Below, piece by piece: positions 16,341 through 25,897 of a stretch of DNA of 45,765 nt. Position numbers and translations under genes: made by a program. How positions within the stretch are numbered: position 1 is the stretch's first letter; every line of letters starts with the position of its first letter. The stretch spans positions 1 to 45,765 of the forward strand of contig NZ_VKHP01000045.1 in assembly GCF_010811875.1 (NCBI RefSeq). The letters are read 5' to 3'. A model generated the notes under the pieces. It was not told where the DNA came from. It was given only the letters and a program-made list of their open reading frames with translations, and did no database searches. Source of the stretch: Bradyrhizobium uaiense (lineage in GTDB: Bacteria > Pseudomonadota > Alphaproteobacteria > Rhizobiales > Xanthobacteraceae).

Positions 16341-17684
16341 CTAGTCGTGGCTGACGCGCCAGATCGTGCCATTGCCGTCTTCGGAGATCAGCAGCGCGCC
16401 GTCGCGCGCCATGGTCACGCCGACCGGACGACCCCAGACCTCGTTGTCGCCGACGACAAAGCCGGTGACGAAATCCTCGTACTCGCCGGTCGGCACGCCA
16501 TCCTTCAGCCTGATGCGAATGACCTTGTAGCCGGTGCGCTTCGATCGATTCCACGAGCCATGCTCGGCGGCAAACGCGTCGCCGCGATACTCGGACGGAA
16601 ACTTGCTGCCGGTGTAGAAGGTCAGGCCAAGCGAGGCCGAATGCGCCTGCAACAGTACATCGGGGACCGTCACCTTGTCCTTCAGGTCGGGCCGCGCGCC
16701 GGCATGCGCGGGATCCTCGTTGGCACCGATATAATACCAGGGCCAGCCGTAGAACGCGCCTTCGCGAATCCGCGTCACATAATCGGGCACAAGGTTGTCG
16801 CCGCGGCCATCGCGTTCGTTGGTCGAACACCACGGCGTGCCGCTTCCGGGCTGGATCGCAAGTCCCACGCAGTTGCGGATCCCGGTGGCAAACAGCTTCT
16901 GGTTCTTGCCATCCGGATCGAAGGCGAGCACCGCGGCGCGATCGGTCTCGGCTCCCCAGGCCGCGCCAAGCGCGTGGTTACGGCTCCAGGTCTCGATGCC
17001 GCCAGGAGGTTGGCCAAGCCCCTCGCCTGCGTTGCCTGCGGAGCCGACCGACACCAGCATCCGCTTGCCGTCTTGTGTGAACACGATGTCACGCGTGGAG
17101 TGGCCGTAGCCATGCGGAAGATTTGCGACGATCGTCTCGGGCTTTCCCTGTGCCTTGAGATCACCGTTGCGGTAGGCAAAGCGCACCACGCTGTCGGTGT
17201 TGGCGACATAGAGCCATTGCGGATTGTCGCCGCTCGGGAAGAACGCGATGCCGAATGGCCGGTTCAATCCGGTGGCGTAGACCTCATTGGTCGCAGGCTT
17301 GGTGGCACCATCGGTGCTGCGCAGGATACGGATTCGGCCGGGGCCGGTTTCCGCGACGAAGATGTCGCCATTGGGCGCGGTCCGGATGATCCGCGGGCCG
17401 CTCAACCCGCTCGCAAACAGCTCGACCTTGAACCCCGCCGGCACCTGCGGCATCGCCGATGCGGGTCTCTGCACGACGCGCGACGAATTGCTGCTGGAGG
17501 CCGTAGCCCCCGGCTTCGGCAAGTCCTGCGGGCTGATCAGACGCAGCGTGCCCGGCTTGTCGCGCCGCCAGTCGCCGAAGGCCTCCCCGCCTTTCAGCAC
17601 GGGCTCGGCACCCGACCGCGTGACGCTGATTGCTGCGAGGATGACGACGAACAGACTCACGCCGGCAAGATTTGTCTTAAGCAT
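16341..17684 (-). CDS. Secreted PQQ-type sorbosone/glucose dehydrogenase-like protein
   Basis: 447 residues with a signal peptide (MLKTNLAGVSLFVVILAAIS, cleavage near 26) and a six-bladed beta-propeller of the soluble PQQ glucose/L-sorbosone dehydrogenase family, which would oxidise sugars or aldoses in the periplasm. Typical blade motifs are VELFASGLSGPRIIRTAPNGDIFVAE, LNRPFGIAF, YGHSTRDIVF, GIRNCVGLAIQPG, CSTNERDG-GDN-VPDYVTRI, YGWPWYYIG, HSASLGLTFY and RGDAFAAEHGSWNR. It is the only gene of its transcription unit. PQQ dependence is inferred from the family; no PQQ synthesis gene is in the window. Confidence 0.88.
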   Translation of the reverse strand: MLKTNLAGVSLFVVILAAISVTRSGAEPVLKGGEAFGDWRRDKPGTLRLISPQDLPKPGATASSSNSSRVVQRPASAMPQVPAGFKVELFASGLSGPRIIRTAPNGDIFVAETGPGRIRILRSTDGATKPATNEVYATGLNRPFGIAFFPSGDNPQWLYVANTDSVVRFAYRNGDLKAQGKPETIVANLPHGYGHSTRDIVFTQDGKRMLVSVGSAGNAGEGLGQPPGGIETWSRNHALGAAWGAETDRAAVLAFDPDGKNQKLFATGIRNCVGLAIQPGSGTPWCSTNERDGRGDNLVPDYVTRIREGAFYGWPWYYIGANEDPAHAGARPDLKDKVTVPDVLLQAHSASLGLTFYTGSKFPSEYRGDAFAAEHGSWNRSKRTGYKVIRIRLKDGVPTGEYEDFVTGFVVGDNEVWGRPVGVTMARDGALLISEDGNGTIWRVSHD

Positions 17685-17824
17685 ATGCTCCTCGCGCGAC
17701 GTCCCCGTCGGTCGCAGAGTTCATAGCGCAGTTCCACCGCCGGCTGCGGTCACAATGTCGTCTGCTTCGATCCCCTTGCGCGACGCCGTCAGACTGCACG
17801 GCGCGATGATCGAGGTGCGCGGGA

Positions 17825-19321
17825 TCAGATGGCCCTGGAACCGACCATGGGCTTACGCGCGGCTGCCGACAGGTCGCGATACGCCGGGGTCTCCCCGACA
17901 AGCGCCTTGAGCGGAACCGTGAGCCGGCACACCAGGCCCTCAACGTGCCAATCGAAATCGGCCCGCCCGCCGAGCTGGGTCTCGATACTAGCGATCACGC
18001 TTCTGGTGCCGAAACCCTTCTGCTTCGGCTTGGTCACCGGCGGTCCGCCGGATTCCACCCAGGCCAGGATCAGCGTGTCATCCTGCACTTCCCAGGTGAT
18101 CGCGAGCCGGCCTGACAGCACCGAAAGGCTGCCATATTTGGCGGAGTTGGTGACGAGCTCGTGCAGTGCCAGCGCCAGCGTCTGTGCGGTCGCGGGCTGC
18201 AACTGCACCTCGGCACCCTCGATCTGGATCTGCCCGGCCTCGGAATACGGCGCGATCTCCTCGGTCACCAGCCGTCGGATCTCGGCGCCCTGCCAGCTCG
18301 ACAGCGACAGCACGGTGTGAACCCGCGCCAGCGCCGTGATGCGGCCCTCGACCGCCCGCACATAGGCCGTCACGTTGTGGGCGCGCGTCAGCCGCACGAT
18401 CGATTGCGCCAGCGCGAGTGCATTCTTGGCGCGATGGTCGACCTCGCGGGTCAACAGGCTCTGCCGTTCCTCGGCCTTCTTGCGATCGGTAATATCGACG
18501 GTAACACCGCTCACCCGCACCACCCTGCCGTTCCTGTCACTAGTGGCCGCGGCCGTGCCGACGCACCAGCGCACCTCGCCGTCCGGCCGCATGACGCGGA
18601 ATTCGGCTTCATAAGACGTCCGTCCGTTGCCGAACCCGGCCCAGGCCTGCTTCAGCTCCTCCACATCATCGGGGTGAAACAGTGCCTGGATATTGTCTGA
18701 TGTCAGGGTGAAGGATTTCGGGTCGACGCCGAAGATCTTGTACTGCCCCTCGTCCCACATCCAGTCGCCGTTGACCCAATCCCAGTCCCACGAGCCCATC
18801 TTACCCGCGGCGATCGCCATGCTGCGGCGCGCCTCGCTCTCGACCAGCCGCGTGGTCGACTGCTCGAGCTCGGCGGTCCGCGCGCGCACGCGGTCCTCGA
18901 GCTCGGCATTGAGGCGTTCGAGTTGCCGTGTCTTGCGGTAGAGCTCGGCGAACACGCGGATCTTTGCGCGCAGCACCTCGGGCACGACCGGCACCGGAAC
19001 GTAATCGACCGCGCCCATCTCGTAGCCGCGCAGCCGGTCGATGTCGCTGACCTGGATTGCCGAGATGAAGATCATCGCGGTCTTCTGGAAACGCGGATGC
19101 TCGCGGATCATCGCCGCGAGCTCGAAGCCGTCGAGCTCGGGCATGCAGACGTCGACCAGGATGACTGCGACTTCGTTCTTGAGCAGGAACTCGAGCGCCT
19201 CGCGGCCCGACGATGCCGCGACGAGCGTTTCGCCGAGCTCTTTCAGGATGACCTCATAGGCCAGCAGCTTCGCCGGCTGGTCATCGACCAGAAGGATGTT
19301 TACCTTTTCATGGTCCATCAT
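17825..19321 (-). CDS. REC-PAS-HWE hybrid sensor histidine kinase
   Basis: A 498-residue soluble kinase. Residues 7-125 form a receiver domain with phosphoacceptor Asp57 (ILVDVCMPELDGFE). The usual conserved Lys of receivers is replaced in VDYVPVPV. A coiled coil (about 130-165) links to a PAS domain (about 170-285), followed by the HWE kinase domain with His296 in EVDHRAKNALALAQSIV, an LHELVTNSAKYGSL N-box and GFGTRSVI. HWE kinases occur mainly in Alphaproteobacteria, and several feed the PhyR-EcfG stress pathway. The start lies 13 nt after the stop of the poly-HAMP kinase, so both are probably one transcript. The receiver domain suggests phosphoryl input from that kinase; this is inference. 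Confidence 0.92.
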   Translation of the reverse strand: MMDHEKVNILLVDDQPAKLLAYEVILKELGETLVAASSGREALEFLLKNEVAVILVDVCMPELDGFELAAMIREHPRFQKTAMIFISAIQVSDIDRLRGYEMGAVDYVPVPVVPEVLRAKIRVFAELYRKTRQLERLNAELEDRVRARTAELEQSTTRLVESEARRSMAIAAGKMGSWDWDWVNGDWMWDEGQYKIFGVDPKSFTLTSDNIQALFHPDDVEELKQAWAGFGNGRTSYEAEFRVMRPDGEVRWCVGTAAATSDRNGRVVRVSGVTVDITDRKKAEERQSLLTREVDHRAKNALALAQSIVRLTRAHNVTAYVRAVEGRITALARVHTVLSLSSWQGAEIRRLVTEEIAPYSEAGQIQIEGAEVQLQPATAQTLALALHELVTNSAKYGSLSVLSGRLAITWEVQDDTLILAWVESGGPPVTKPKQKGFGTRSVIASIETQLGGRADFDWHVEGLVCRLTVPLKALVGETPAYRDLSAAARKPMVGSRAI

Positions 19322-19334
19322 GTTCGATCGCCGA

Positions 19335-22300
19335 TCAGCGGTGCAGCCACATGCGGATCGCCAGCAGCAGTTGTTCGGTGTTCACGGGTTTCGCCAGATA
19401 GTCGGACGCGCCTGCCTCCAGGCATTTCTCGCGGTCGCCTTTCATCGCCTTCGCGGTCAGCGCGATGATCGGCAGCCGCGCAAAGGCGGGATTTTGCCGG
19501 ATGGCGCCGATGGTCTGGTAACCGTCCATCTGCGGCATCATGATGTCCATCAGCACGATCGCAATCTTCGGATTGGATTCGACCAGCGAGATCGCCTCGT
19601 GACCGGTTGTCGCAGTCAACACCTTCATACCTCGCCGCTCCAGCACGCTCGACAGCGCGAAGATGTTGCGGGCGTCGTCGTCGACAAGGAGCGCGGTCTT
19701 GCCGATCAGATCCTCATCGGAACTGTTGAGCTTCTCCAGCATCCTCTGCTTTTCGACGGGCAATTCCGTGATCACACGGTGCAGGAACAGTGACGTTTCG
19801 TCGAGCAGCCGCTCCGGCGACTCCACACCCTTGACGACGATGCTGCGCGCCATCGTGTGCAGTTCCGCGTCTTCCTCCGCCGAAAGTTCCCGGCCGGTAA
19901 ACACGACAACGGGAATACTGGACAGCGTCTCGTCCTTGCGGATCTGATCGAGCACCTCGAAGCCGCTCATGTCGGGCAGGCGCAAGTCGAGCACGACGCA
20001 GTCGCAGGGATTTTCGCGCAGCGTTGCGAGCGCCCCCGCTCCGGTGCCGCTGGTCACGATTTCGATATCCTCATGCCCGAGCAGTTCGGTGATGCTGAGC
20101 TGCTCGGCCGCATTGTCTTCCACGATCAGCAGGCGCTTGCGGCGTGGCCTGGCATATTCCTTGATCTGCGACAGCGCCGCGCTGACGCCTTCCGTCGTGG
20201 TCGGCTTGTTGACGAAAGAGAACGCGCCGCGCGCCAACGCGTGTTGGCGATCCTCGTCGAGGGTGATGATCTGGACCGGAATGTGACGGGTCAACGGATT
20301 GTGCTTGAGCTGGCTCAGCACGGTCCAGCCCAGCATGTCGGGCAGGAAGACGTCGAGCGAGACTGCGCTCGGCTGGAACTGCTTCGCAAGATCAAGCGCC
20401 TCGGCGCCGCGGCTTGCGACCAACACCTTGAAGCCTTTGTCGCGCGCCAGATCGATCAACACCCGTGCGTAATGCGGGTCGTCCTCGACGATCAACAGGA
20501 TGGTGTCGCCGGGCTCGAGATCGAGCCGGTCGTCCGGAAGCTGCTCGGTCACACGTTCCTGCGTGCCCGATGCCTGCAGCGACGGTGCCGAGGTCTGCGG
20601 CATCTGTATCGGCTGGGTTTGCGGACGCAGCGCTACCGACGGTCCAGCATATTTCAGCGGCAGATAGAGCGTAAAGGTCGAGCCCTTGCTCGGCGCGCTA
20701 CGCAGATGGATCTCGCCGCCGAGCAGGCCCGCCAACTCGCGGCTGATGGCAAGGCCAAGACCGGTACCGCCATATTTGCGGCTGGTGCCGGCATCGGCCT
20801 GCTGGAACGCCTCGAAGATCAGCTTCTGCTTCTCCTGGGGAATGCCGATGCCGGTATCGGAGACTTCGAATGCCACGACGGCAGGCGCCGCATTGAGGAT
20901 CGGATGCTCGGCGCTCCAGCCGCCGAGCGCCGCCGACACGGTGAGGCTGACGCCGCCATCCGCGGTGAACTTGAACGCGTTCGACAGCAGATTCTTCAGC
21001 ACCTGCTGCAACCGCTTGGAGTCGGTGACCATGCTGCGCGCAAGGTTGGCGTCGACATCGATGCTGAAGGAGAGATGCCGGTTCTCCGCCTCATGCCGGA
21101 ACGGACGTCCAACGGTCTCGAGCAGGCTCGAGGTCAGAATTTCCTCGGCATCGACAGTCACGGTACCGGACTCGATCTTGGATAGATCGAGGATGTCGCT
21201 GATCAGGTTCAACAGGTCGGTGCCGGCACCATGAATGGTGCGGGCGAACTCGACCTGCCTGCCGGTTAGATTGCCGTCCGGATTCTCGGTGAGCTGCTGG
21301 CCCAGGATCAGGATCGAGTTCAGCGGCGTCCGCAGCTCGTGCGACATGTTGGCGAGGAATTCGGACTTGTACTTCGAGGTCAGCGACAGTTCGGTCGCCT
21401 TCTCTTCCAGCGCGCGGCGGGCCTGCTCGATTTCCTGGTTCTTGCGTTCGACGTCGACATTGCGCTCGGCAAGCTGCTGGGCCTTCTGCTCGAGCTGATC
21501 GTTGGTCTGCTGCAATTCCCTCTGCTGGGCCTGAAGCTCGCCGGCGAGTGTCTGCGACTGCTTGAGGAAGGCCTCGGTCTGCATCGTCGCCTCGATGCTG
21601 TTGAGCACGATGCCGATGCTGTCGGTCAGCTGTTCGAGGAACGTAATCTGCGAGGTCGTAAACGACGAGATCGAGGACAACTCGATCACCGCCTTGACCT
21701 GGTTTTCGAACAGCACCGGGAATACGACGAGGTTCTTCGGCATGATCCGCATCAGCGCCGAATTGATCGGCACCGCATCGCCGGGAATGTCCGAGACCAG
21801 GCGCTGGCGCTTGTCGAGCGCGCACTGGCCGATTAGTCCCTCGCCGAACTGGACGATTTGCGGATGCGGATTGCTGCTGTCGCTGGCATAGGCCGACAGC
21901 AGACGCAGCTGCGCATTCTCGGGATTGTCGACCTGGTAGATCACGCCCATATGCGCGTTGATCAGCGGCGCAAGTTCGGTCAGCAGCAGGCGGCCGACGG
22001 TCGCGAGATCGCGCTGACCCTGCAGCATGTTGGTGAACCGCGCCAGGTTGGTCTTCAGCCAGTCCTGCTCCGTGTTGCGCTCCGTGGTGAGACGGAGGTT
22101 GCCGATCATCGTGTTGATGTTGTCCTTGAGCTCCGCGACTTCGCCGCGCACGTCGACCTGGATCGAGCGCGTCAGGTCGCCCTTGGTCACCGCGGTCGCC
22201 ACTTCCGCGATCGCGCGCACCTGCGAGGTCAGGTTGGCCGCCAGCAAATTGACGTTGCCGGTGAGGTCCTTCCAGGTGCCTTCGGTGCCGGGCACGTTGG

Positions 22301-25300
22301 CCTGACCGCCCAATCGTCCTTCGACGCCGACTTCGCGCGCCACGCTGGTGACCTGTTCAGCGAAGGTCGCGAGCGTCTCGGTCATGTTGTTGATGGTGTC
22401 GGCGAGCGCGGCCACCTCGCCCTTCGACTTCACTGTGAGGTTTTGCTTCAGGTCGCCGTTGGCGACAGCGGTCACCACCTTGACGATGCCACGCACCTGC
22501 TCGGTCAGGTTCGCCGCCATGACGTTGACGGTGTCGGTCAGGTCCTTCCAGGTGCCGGCGACACCGCGCACCTCGGCCTGGCCGCCGAGCTTGCCCTCGG
22601 TGCCGACTTCGCGCGCGACGCGCGTCACCTCGCCGGCGAAGGCGTTGAGCTGGTCCACCATCGTGTTGATGGTGTTCTTCAGCTCGAGGATTTCGCCCTT
22701 CACGTCGACCGTGATCTTGCGCGAGAGGTCGCCGCGCGCCACGGCGGTCGTGACTTCCGCGATGTTGCGGACCTGGGTGGTCAGGTTCGCGGCCAGCAGG
22801 TTGACGTTGTCGGTCAGGTCCTTCCAGGTGCCGCCGACGCCGGGCACCACGGCCTGGCCGCCGAGCCGCCCTTCGGTACCGACCTCGCGCGCCACGCGCG
22901 TCACTTCGGCAGCGAATGAGCGCAGCTGTTCGACCATCGTGTTCAGGGTGTCCTTGAGCAGCAGGATCTCGCCGCGCACGTCCACCGTGATCTTCTTCGA
23001 GAGGTCGCCGCCGGCGATCGCGCTCGCCACCTCGGCGATGTTGCGGACCTGTGCGGTCAGGTTGGATGCCATGAAGTTAACGTTGTCGGTGAGGTCCTTC
23101 CAGGTGCCGGCGACGCCGGGCACTTCGGCTTGGCCGCCGAGCTTGCCTTCGGTGCCGACTTCGCGCGCGACACGCGTCACTTCGCCGGCGAACGCGTTGA
23201 GCTGATCGACCATCGTGTTGATGGTGTTCTTCAGCTCGAGAATTTCGCCCTTCACGTCGACGGTGATCTTGCGAGACAGGTCGCCGCGCGCCACAGCGGT
23301 CGTCACCTCGGCGATGTTGCGGACCTGGGCGGTCAGATTGCCGGCCATCGAGTTGACGTTGTCGGTGAGGTCCTTCCAGGTGCCGGCGACGCCGGGCACG
23401 TTGGCCTGGCCGCCGAGGCTGCCGTCGGTGCCGACCTCGCGCGCCACGCGCGTCACCTCACCCGCGAAGCGGTTGAGCTGGTCGACCATCGTGTTCAGGG
23501 TTTCCTTCAGCTGAAGGATCTCGCCGCGGACGTCGACCGTGATCTTGCGCGACAGGTCGCCGCCGGCGATCGCGGTCGCGACCTCTGCGATGTTGCGGAC
23601 CTGCGCCGTCAGATTGCCGGCCATCGAGTTGACGCTGTCGGTCAGGTCTTTCCACGTGCCGGCGACGCCGGGCACTTCGGCCTGGCCGCCGAGCTTGCCG
23701 TCGGTGCCGACCTCGCGCGCCACGCGCGTCACTTCGCCGGCGAATGCGTTGAGCTGGTCCACCATCGTGTTGAGCGTTTCCTTCAGCTGAAGGATTTCGC
23801 CCGACACGTTCACGGTGATCTTCTTCGACAGGTCGCCCTTCGCGACCGCAGTCGCGACCTCGGCGATATTGCGGACCTGCGCGGTCAGGTTCGACGCCAT
23901 CGAGTTGACGCTGTCGGTAAGGTCTTTCCACGTACCGGCGACGCCGCGCACCTCGGCCTGGCCGCCGAGCTTGCCTTCGGTGCCGACCTCGCGCGCCACG
24001 CGCGTCACTTCGCCGGCGAAGGCGTTGAGCTGGTCCACCATCGTGTTGATGGTGTCCTTCAGCTCGAGGATCTCGCCGCGCACGTCCACCGTGATCTTCT
24101 TCGACAGGTCGCCATTGGCGACCGCGGTGGTGACGCCCGCGATATTACGGACCTGCGCGGTCAGGTTCGAGGCCATGAAGTTGACGTTGTCGGTGAGGTC
24201 CTTCCAGGTGCCGGCAACGCCGAGCACGTTGGCCTGGCCGCCGAGCTTGCCTTCGGTGCCGACCTCGCGCGCCACGCGCGTCACTTCCGAGGCGAAGGCG
24301 TTGAGCTGGTCCACCATGGTGTTGAGCGTTTCCTTCAGCTGAAGGATTTCGCCCGACACGTTCACCGTAATCTTCTTCGACAGGTCGCCGCCGGCGATCG
24401 CGGTCGCGACGTCGGCGATGTTGCGAACCTGCGCGGTCAGGTTCGAGGCCATGAAGTTGACGTTGTCGGTCAAATCCTTCCAGGTGCCGGCGACGCCGGG
24501 CACCTGAGCCTGACCGCCGAGCTTGCCTTCGGTGCCGACCTCGCGCGCCACGCGCGTCACTTCCGAGGCGAACGAGTTGAGCTGGTCCACCATCGTGTTG
24601 ATGGTGTCCTTCAGCTCGAGGATCTCGCCGCTGACGTCGACGGTGATCTTGCGCGACAGGTCGCCGCGCGCCACGGCCGTGGTCACGTTGGCGATGTTGC
24701 GGACCTGGGCGGTCAGGTTGCCGCACATCGCGTTCACCGAGTCGGTCAGGTCCTTCCAGGTGCCGGCGACGCCGGGCACGATCGCCTGGCCGCCGAGCTT
24801 GCCGTCGGTTCCGACCTCGCGGGCCACGCGCGTCACTTCCGACGCAAACGAACGCAGCTGATCGACCATCGTGTTGATGGCCTCCTTCAGCTGCAGGATC
24901 TCGCCGCGGACGTCGACCGTGATCTTCTTGGACAAGTCGCCGTTGGCGACCGCGATCGTCACCTCGGCGATGTTGCGGACCTGGCCGGTCAAATTGTTGG
25001 CCATCGAGTTGACGCTCTCGGTCAGGTCCTTCCAGACGCCGGTCACTTCCGGCACCTGGGCCTGGCCGCCGAGCTTGCCCTCGGTGCCGACTTCGCGGGC
25101 AACGCGCGTGACCTCGGAGGTAAACACCGAGAGCTGCTTGATCATCGTGTTGACGATGTTCGCCGACTGCAGGAATTCGCCGCGCAGCGGCCTGCCCTCG
25201 ACGTCGAGCTGCACGGTTTGCAGCAGATCGCCCTGTGCCACCGCCGCCACCGCGCGGGTGACTTCGCGGGTCGGCCACAAGAGATCGTCGATCAGGGTGT

Positions 25301-25625
25301 TGACCGAACTTTCCATATCGGCCCAGGCGCCGCTGGCGAGACCGAAATTGACGCGCTGGCGGGTCTGTCCTTCGCGGCCGACCACTTGTCCGACGCGCGC
25401 CAATTGCTGCGCCATACGCTCGTTGGCGGCTGCGATTTCATTGAAGGCATCCGCGATCTTGCCGTCGATACCGAGATAGTCGCCGCGCATGCGGACCGAG
25501 AAATCGCCGCCGCGCATCGCCTGCAGCGACTGCAGCAGATCATGCGAGGAATCGAGGCTTCTATTCGATGACTGGGCGCGGCGTGTATCAGCGCGGGGAC
25601 GAGGCGGCGAACCGAGATCGGTCAT
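19335..25625 (-). CDS. Giant soluble poly-HAMP hybrid histidine kinase, 2096 residues
   Basis: Domain order: N-terminal HAMP-like segments (about 30-170), eleven 92-residue HAMP-type repeats (about 171-1182), GAF domain (about 1195-1345), coiled coil (1350-1415), HisKA with His near 1430 ([12 protein letters not shown]), HATPase ([26 protein letters not shown]), then three receivers with Asp near 1759 (SLDVFLPDM), 1881 (VLDLRLPDM) and 2028 ([11 protein letters not shown]). No membrane segment or signal peptide is present, so it acts in the cytoplasm. Each repeat carries [19 protein letters not shown], a WKDLTDxVN block and a [25 protein letters not shown] block. Tandem HAMP arrays followed by HisKA and REC resemble fungal group III kinases (Nik1/Os-1), where the array transmits osmotic signals. 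AGGGGAAA precedes the ATG. It is followed by the HWE kinase in one unit. Confidence 0.94.
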   Translation of the reverse strand: MTDLGSPPRPRADTRRAQSSNRSLDSSHDLLQSLQAMRGGDFSVRMRGDYLGIDGKIADAFNEIAAANERMAQQLARVGQVVGREGQTRQRVNFGLASGAWADMESSVNTLIDDLLWPTREVTRAVAAVAQGDLLQTVQLDVEGRPLRGEFLQSANIVNTMIKQLSVFTSEVTRVAREVGTEGKLGGQAQVPEVTGVWKDLTESVNSMANNLTGQVRNIAEVTIAVANGDLSKKITVDVRGEILQLKEAINTMVDQLRSFASEVTRVAREVGTDGKLGGQAIVPGVAGTWKDLTDSVNAMCGNLTAQVRNIANVTTAVARGDLSRKITVDVSGEILELKDTINTMVDQLNSFASEVTRVAREVGTEGKLGGQAQVPGVAGTWKDLTDNVNFMASNLTAQVRNIADVATAIAGGDLSKKITVNVSGEILQLKETLNTMVDQLNAFASEVTRVAREVGTEGKLGGQANVLGVAGTWKDLTDNVNFMASNLTAQVRNIAGVTTAVANGDLSKKITVDVRGEILELKDTINTMVDQLNAFAGEVTRVAREVGTEGKLGGQAEVRGVAGTWKDLTDSVNSMASNLTAQVRNIAEVATAVAKGDLSKKITVNVSGEILQLKETLNTMVDQLNAFAGEVTRVAREVGTDGKLGGQAEVPGVAGTWKDLTDSVNSMAGNLTAQVRNIAEVATAIAGGDLSRKITVDVRGEILQLKETLNTMVDQLNRFAGEVTRVAREVGTDGSLGGQANVPGVAGTWKDLTDNVNSMAGNLTAQVRNIAEVTTAVARGDLSRKITVDVKGEILELKNTINTMVDQLNAFAGEVTRVAREVGTEGKLGGQAEVPGVAGTWKDLTDNVNFMASNLTAQVRNIAEVASAIAGGDLSKKITVDVRGEILLLKDTLNTMVEQLRSFAAEVTRVAREVGTEGRLGGQAVVPGVGGTWKDLTDNVNLLAANLTTQVRNIAEVTTAVARGDLSRKITVDVKGEILELKNTINTMVDQLNAFAGEVTRVAREVGTEGKLGGQAEVRGVAGTWKDLTDTVNVMAANLTEQVRGIVKVVTAVANGDLKQNLTVKSKGEVAALADTINNMTETLATFAEQVTSVAREVGVEGRLGGQANVPGTEGTWKDLTGNVNLLAANLTSQVRAIAEVATAVTKGDLTRSIQVDVRGEVAELKDNINTMIGNLRLTTERNTEQDWLKTNLARFTNMLQGQRDLATVGRLLLTELAPLINAHMGVIYQVDNPENAQLRLLSAYASDSSNPHPQIVQFGEGLIGQCALDKRQRLVSDIPGDAVPINSALMRIMPKNLVVFPVLFENQVKAVIELSSISSFTTSQITFLEQLTDSIGIVLNSIEATMQTEAFLKQSQTLAGELQAQQRELQQTNDQLEQKAQQLAERNVDVERKNQEIEQARRALEEKATELSLTSKYKSEFLANMSHELRTPLNSILILGQQLTENPDGNLTGRQVEFARTIHGAGTDLLNLISDILDLSKIESGTVTVDAEEILTSSLLETVGRPFRHEAENRHLSFSIDVDANLARSMVTDSKRLQQVLKNLLSNAFKFTADGGVSLTVSAALGGWSAEHPILNAAPAVVAFEVSDTGIGIPQEKQKLIFEAFQQADAGTSRKYGGTGLGLAISRELAGLLGGEIHLRSAPSKGSTFTLYLPLKYAGPSVALRPQTQPIQMPQTSAPSLQASGTQERVTEQLPDDRLDLEPGDTILLIVEDDPHYARVLIDLARDKGFKVLVASRGAEALDLAKQFQPSAVSLDVFLPDMLGWTVLSQLKHNPLTRHIPVQIITLDEDRQHALARGAFSFVNKPTTTEGVSAALSQIKEYARPRRKRLLIVEDNAAEQLSITELLGHEDIEIVTSGTGAGALATLRENPCDCVVLDLRLPDMSGFEVLDQIRKDETLSSIPVVVFTGRELSAEEDAELHTMARSIVVKGVESPERLLDETSLFLHRVITELPVEKQRMLEKLNSSDEDLIGKTALLVDDDARNIFALSSVLERRGMKVLTATTGHEAISLVESNPKIAIVLMDIMMPQMDGYQTIGAIRQNPAFARLPIIALTAKAMKGDREKCLEAGASDYLAKPVNTEQLLLAIRMWLHR
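22080..25115 (-). repeat. Eleven tandem 276-bp HAMP-coding repeats
   Basis: Eleven units of about 276 bp inside the giant kinase gene, counted by the recurring [10 protein letters not shown] block; the last unit is the most divergent ([14 protein letters not shown]). Neighbouring units share long near-identical DNA runs, for example around the codons for TWKDLTD and KLGGQA. Positions alternate in pairs (GEILELK-TINTM against [13 protein letters not shown]). Such an array can expand or contract by recombination and may be miscounted in a short-read assembly. Confidence 0.88.
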
Positions 25626-25767
25626 GTAATTTCCCCTACGCGCCGGCTACGAATCCAGGGACTCGGAAAAGCCAGTGTGACCATAAGAATGACTGCCCTT
25701 GATTGATTCAAGCGGGAAAACGCCAAAACCGCGATTTGTGACGCAAACCGAGTAGCTTAATCGCGGA

Positions 25768-25798
25768 TGGAACTAAAGGTTCCAATGTGGATTGGAAC
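25768..25798. promoter_or_regulatory. Overlapping inverted repeats in the divergent kinase promoter region
   Basis: TGGAAC (25768-25773), GTTCCAAT (25779-25786) and ATTGGAAC (25791-25798) form two perfect overlapping inverted repeats with 5-bp and 4-bp spacers. A further ATTGGAAC lies at 25849-25856. The 272-bp region also has CTTGA-N5-TCAAG at 25698-25712. The repeats may be an operator, or extra GGAAC half-sites of EcfG-type promoters. Confidence 0.4.
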
Positions 25799-25851
25799 TC
25801 TTTCCCGACTGGCGTAAGCCGTTCGTATTGCTTGGTTGCCAAGACTCTATT

Positions 25852-25876
25852 GGAACATTGGCCCTCCCGGAGCGTT
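25852..25876 (+). promoter_or_regulatory. Consensus EcfG (general stress sigma factor) promoter
   Basis: GGAAC at 25852-25856, a 16-bp spacer, and CGTT at 25873-25876 match the EcfG consensus of Alphaproteobacteria (GGAAC-N16/17-CGTT). The expected start would be about 25883-25885, giving a short leader with the AGG of the ribosome binding site at 25888 and the ATG at 25898. Position and spacing both fit. Confidence 0.6.
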
Positions 25877-25897
25877 CCGGCGTTGGCAGGACTTGCG

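Noticed and set aside
16347..17726. 459-codon plus-strand frame opposite the sorbosone dehydrogenase-like gene
   Set aside because: The minus strand has a signal peptide and propeller motifs; the plus frame has none.
23130..25571. 813-codon open frame on the plus strand opposite the HAMP repeats
   Set aside because: It repeats with the same 276-bp period because it is the shadow of the poly-HAMP gene, is rich in Arg, Asp, His and Val without domain motifs, and has no ribosome binding site.
25698..25712. CTTGA-N5-TCAAG upstream of the poly-HAMP kinase as a FixK/FNR site
   Set aside because: Spacer is one base too short for the TTGA-N6-TCAA consensus; kept only as a note within the divergent promoter region.
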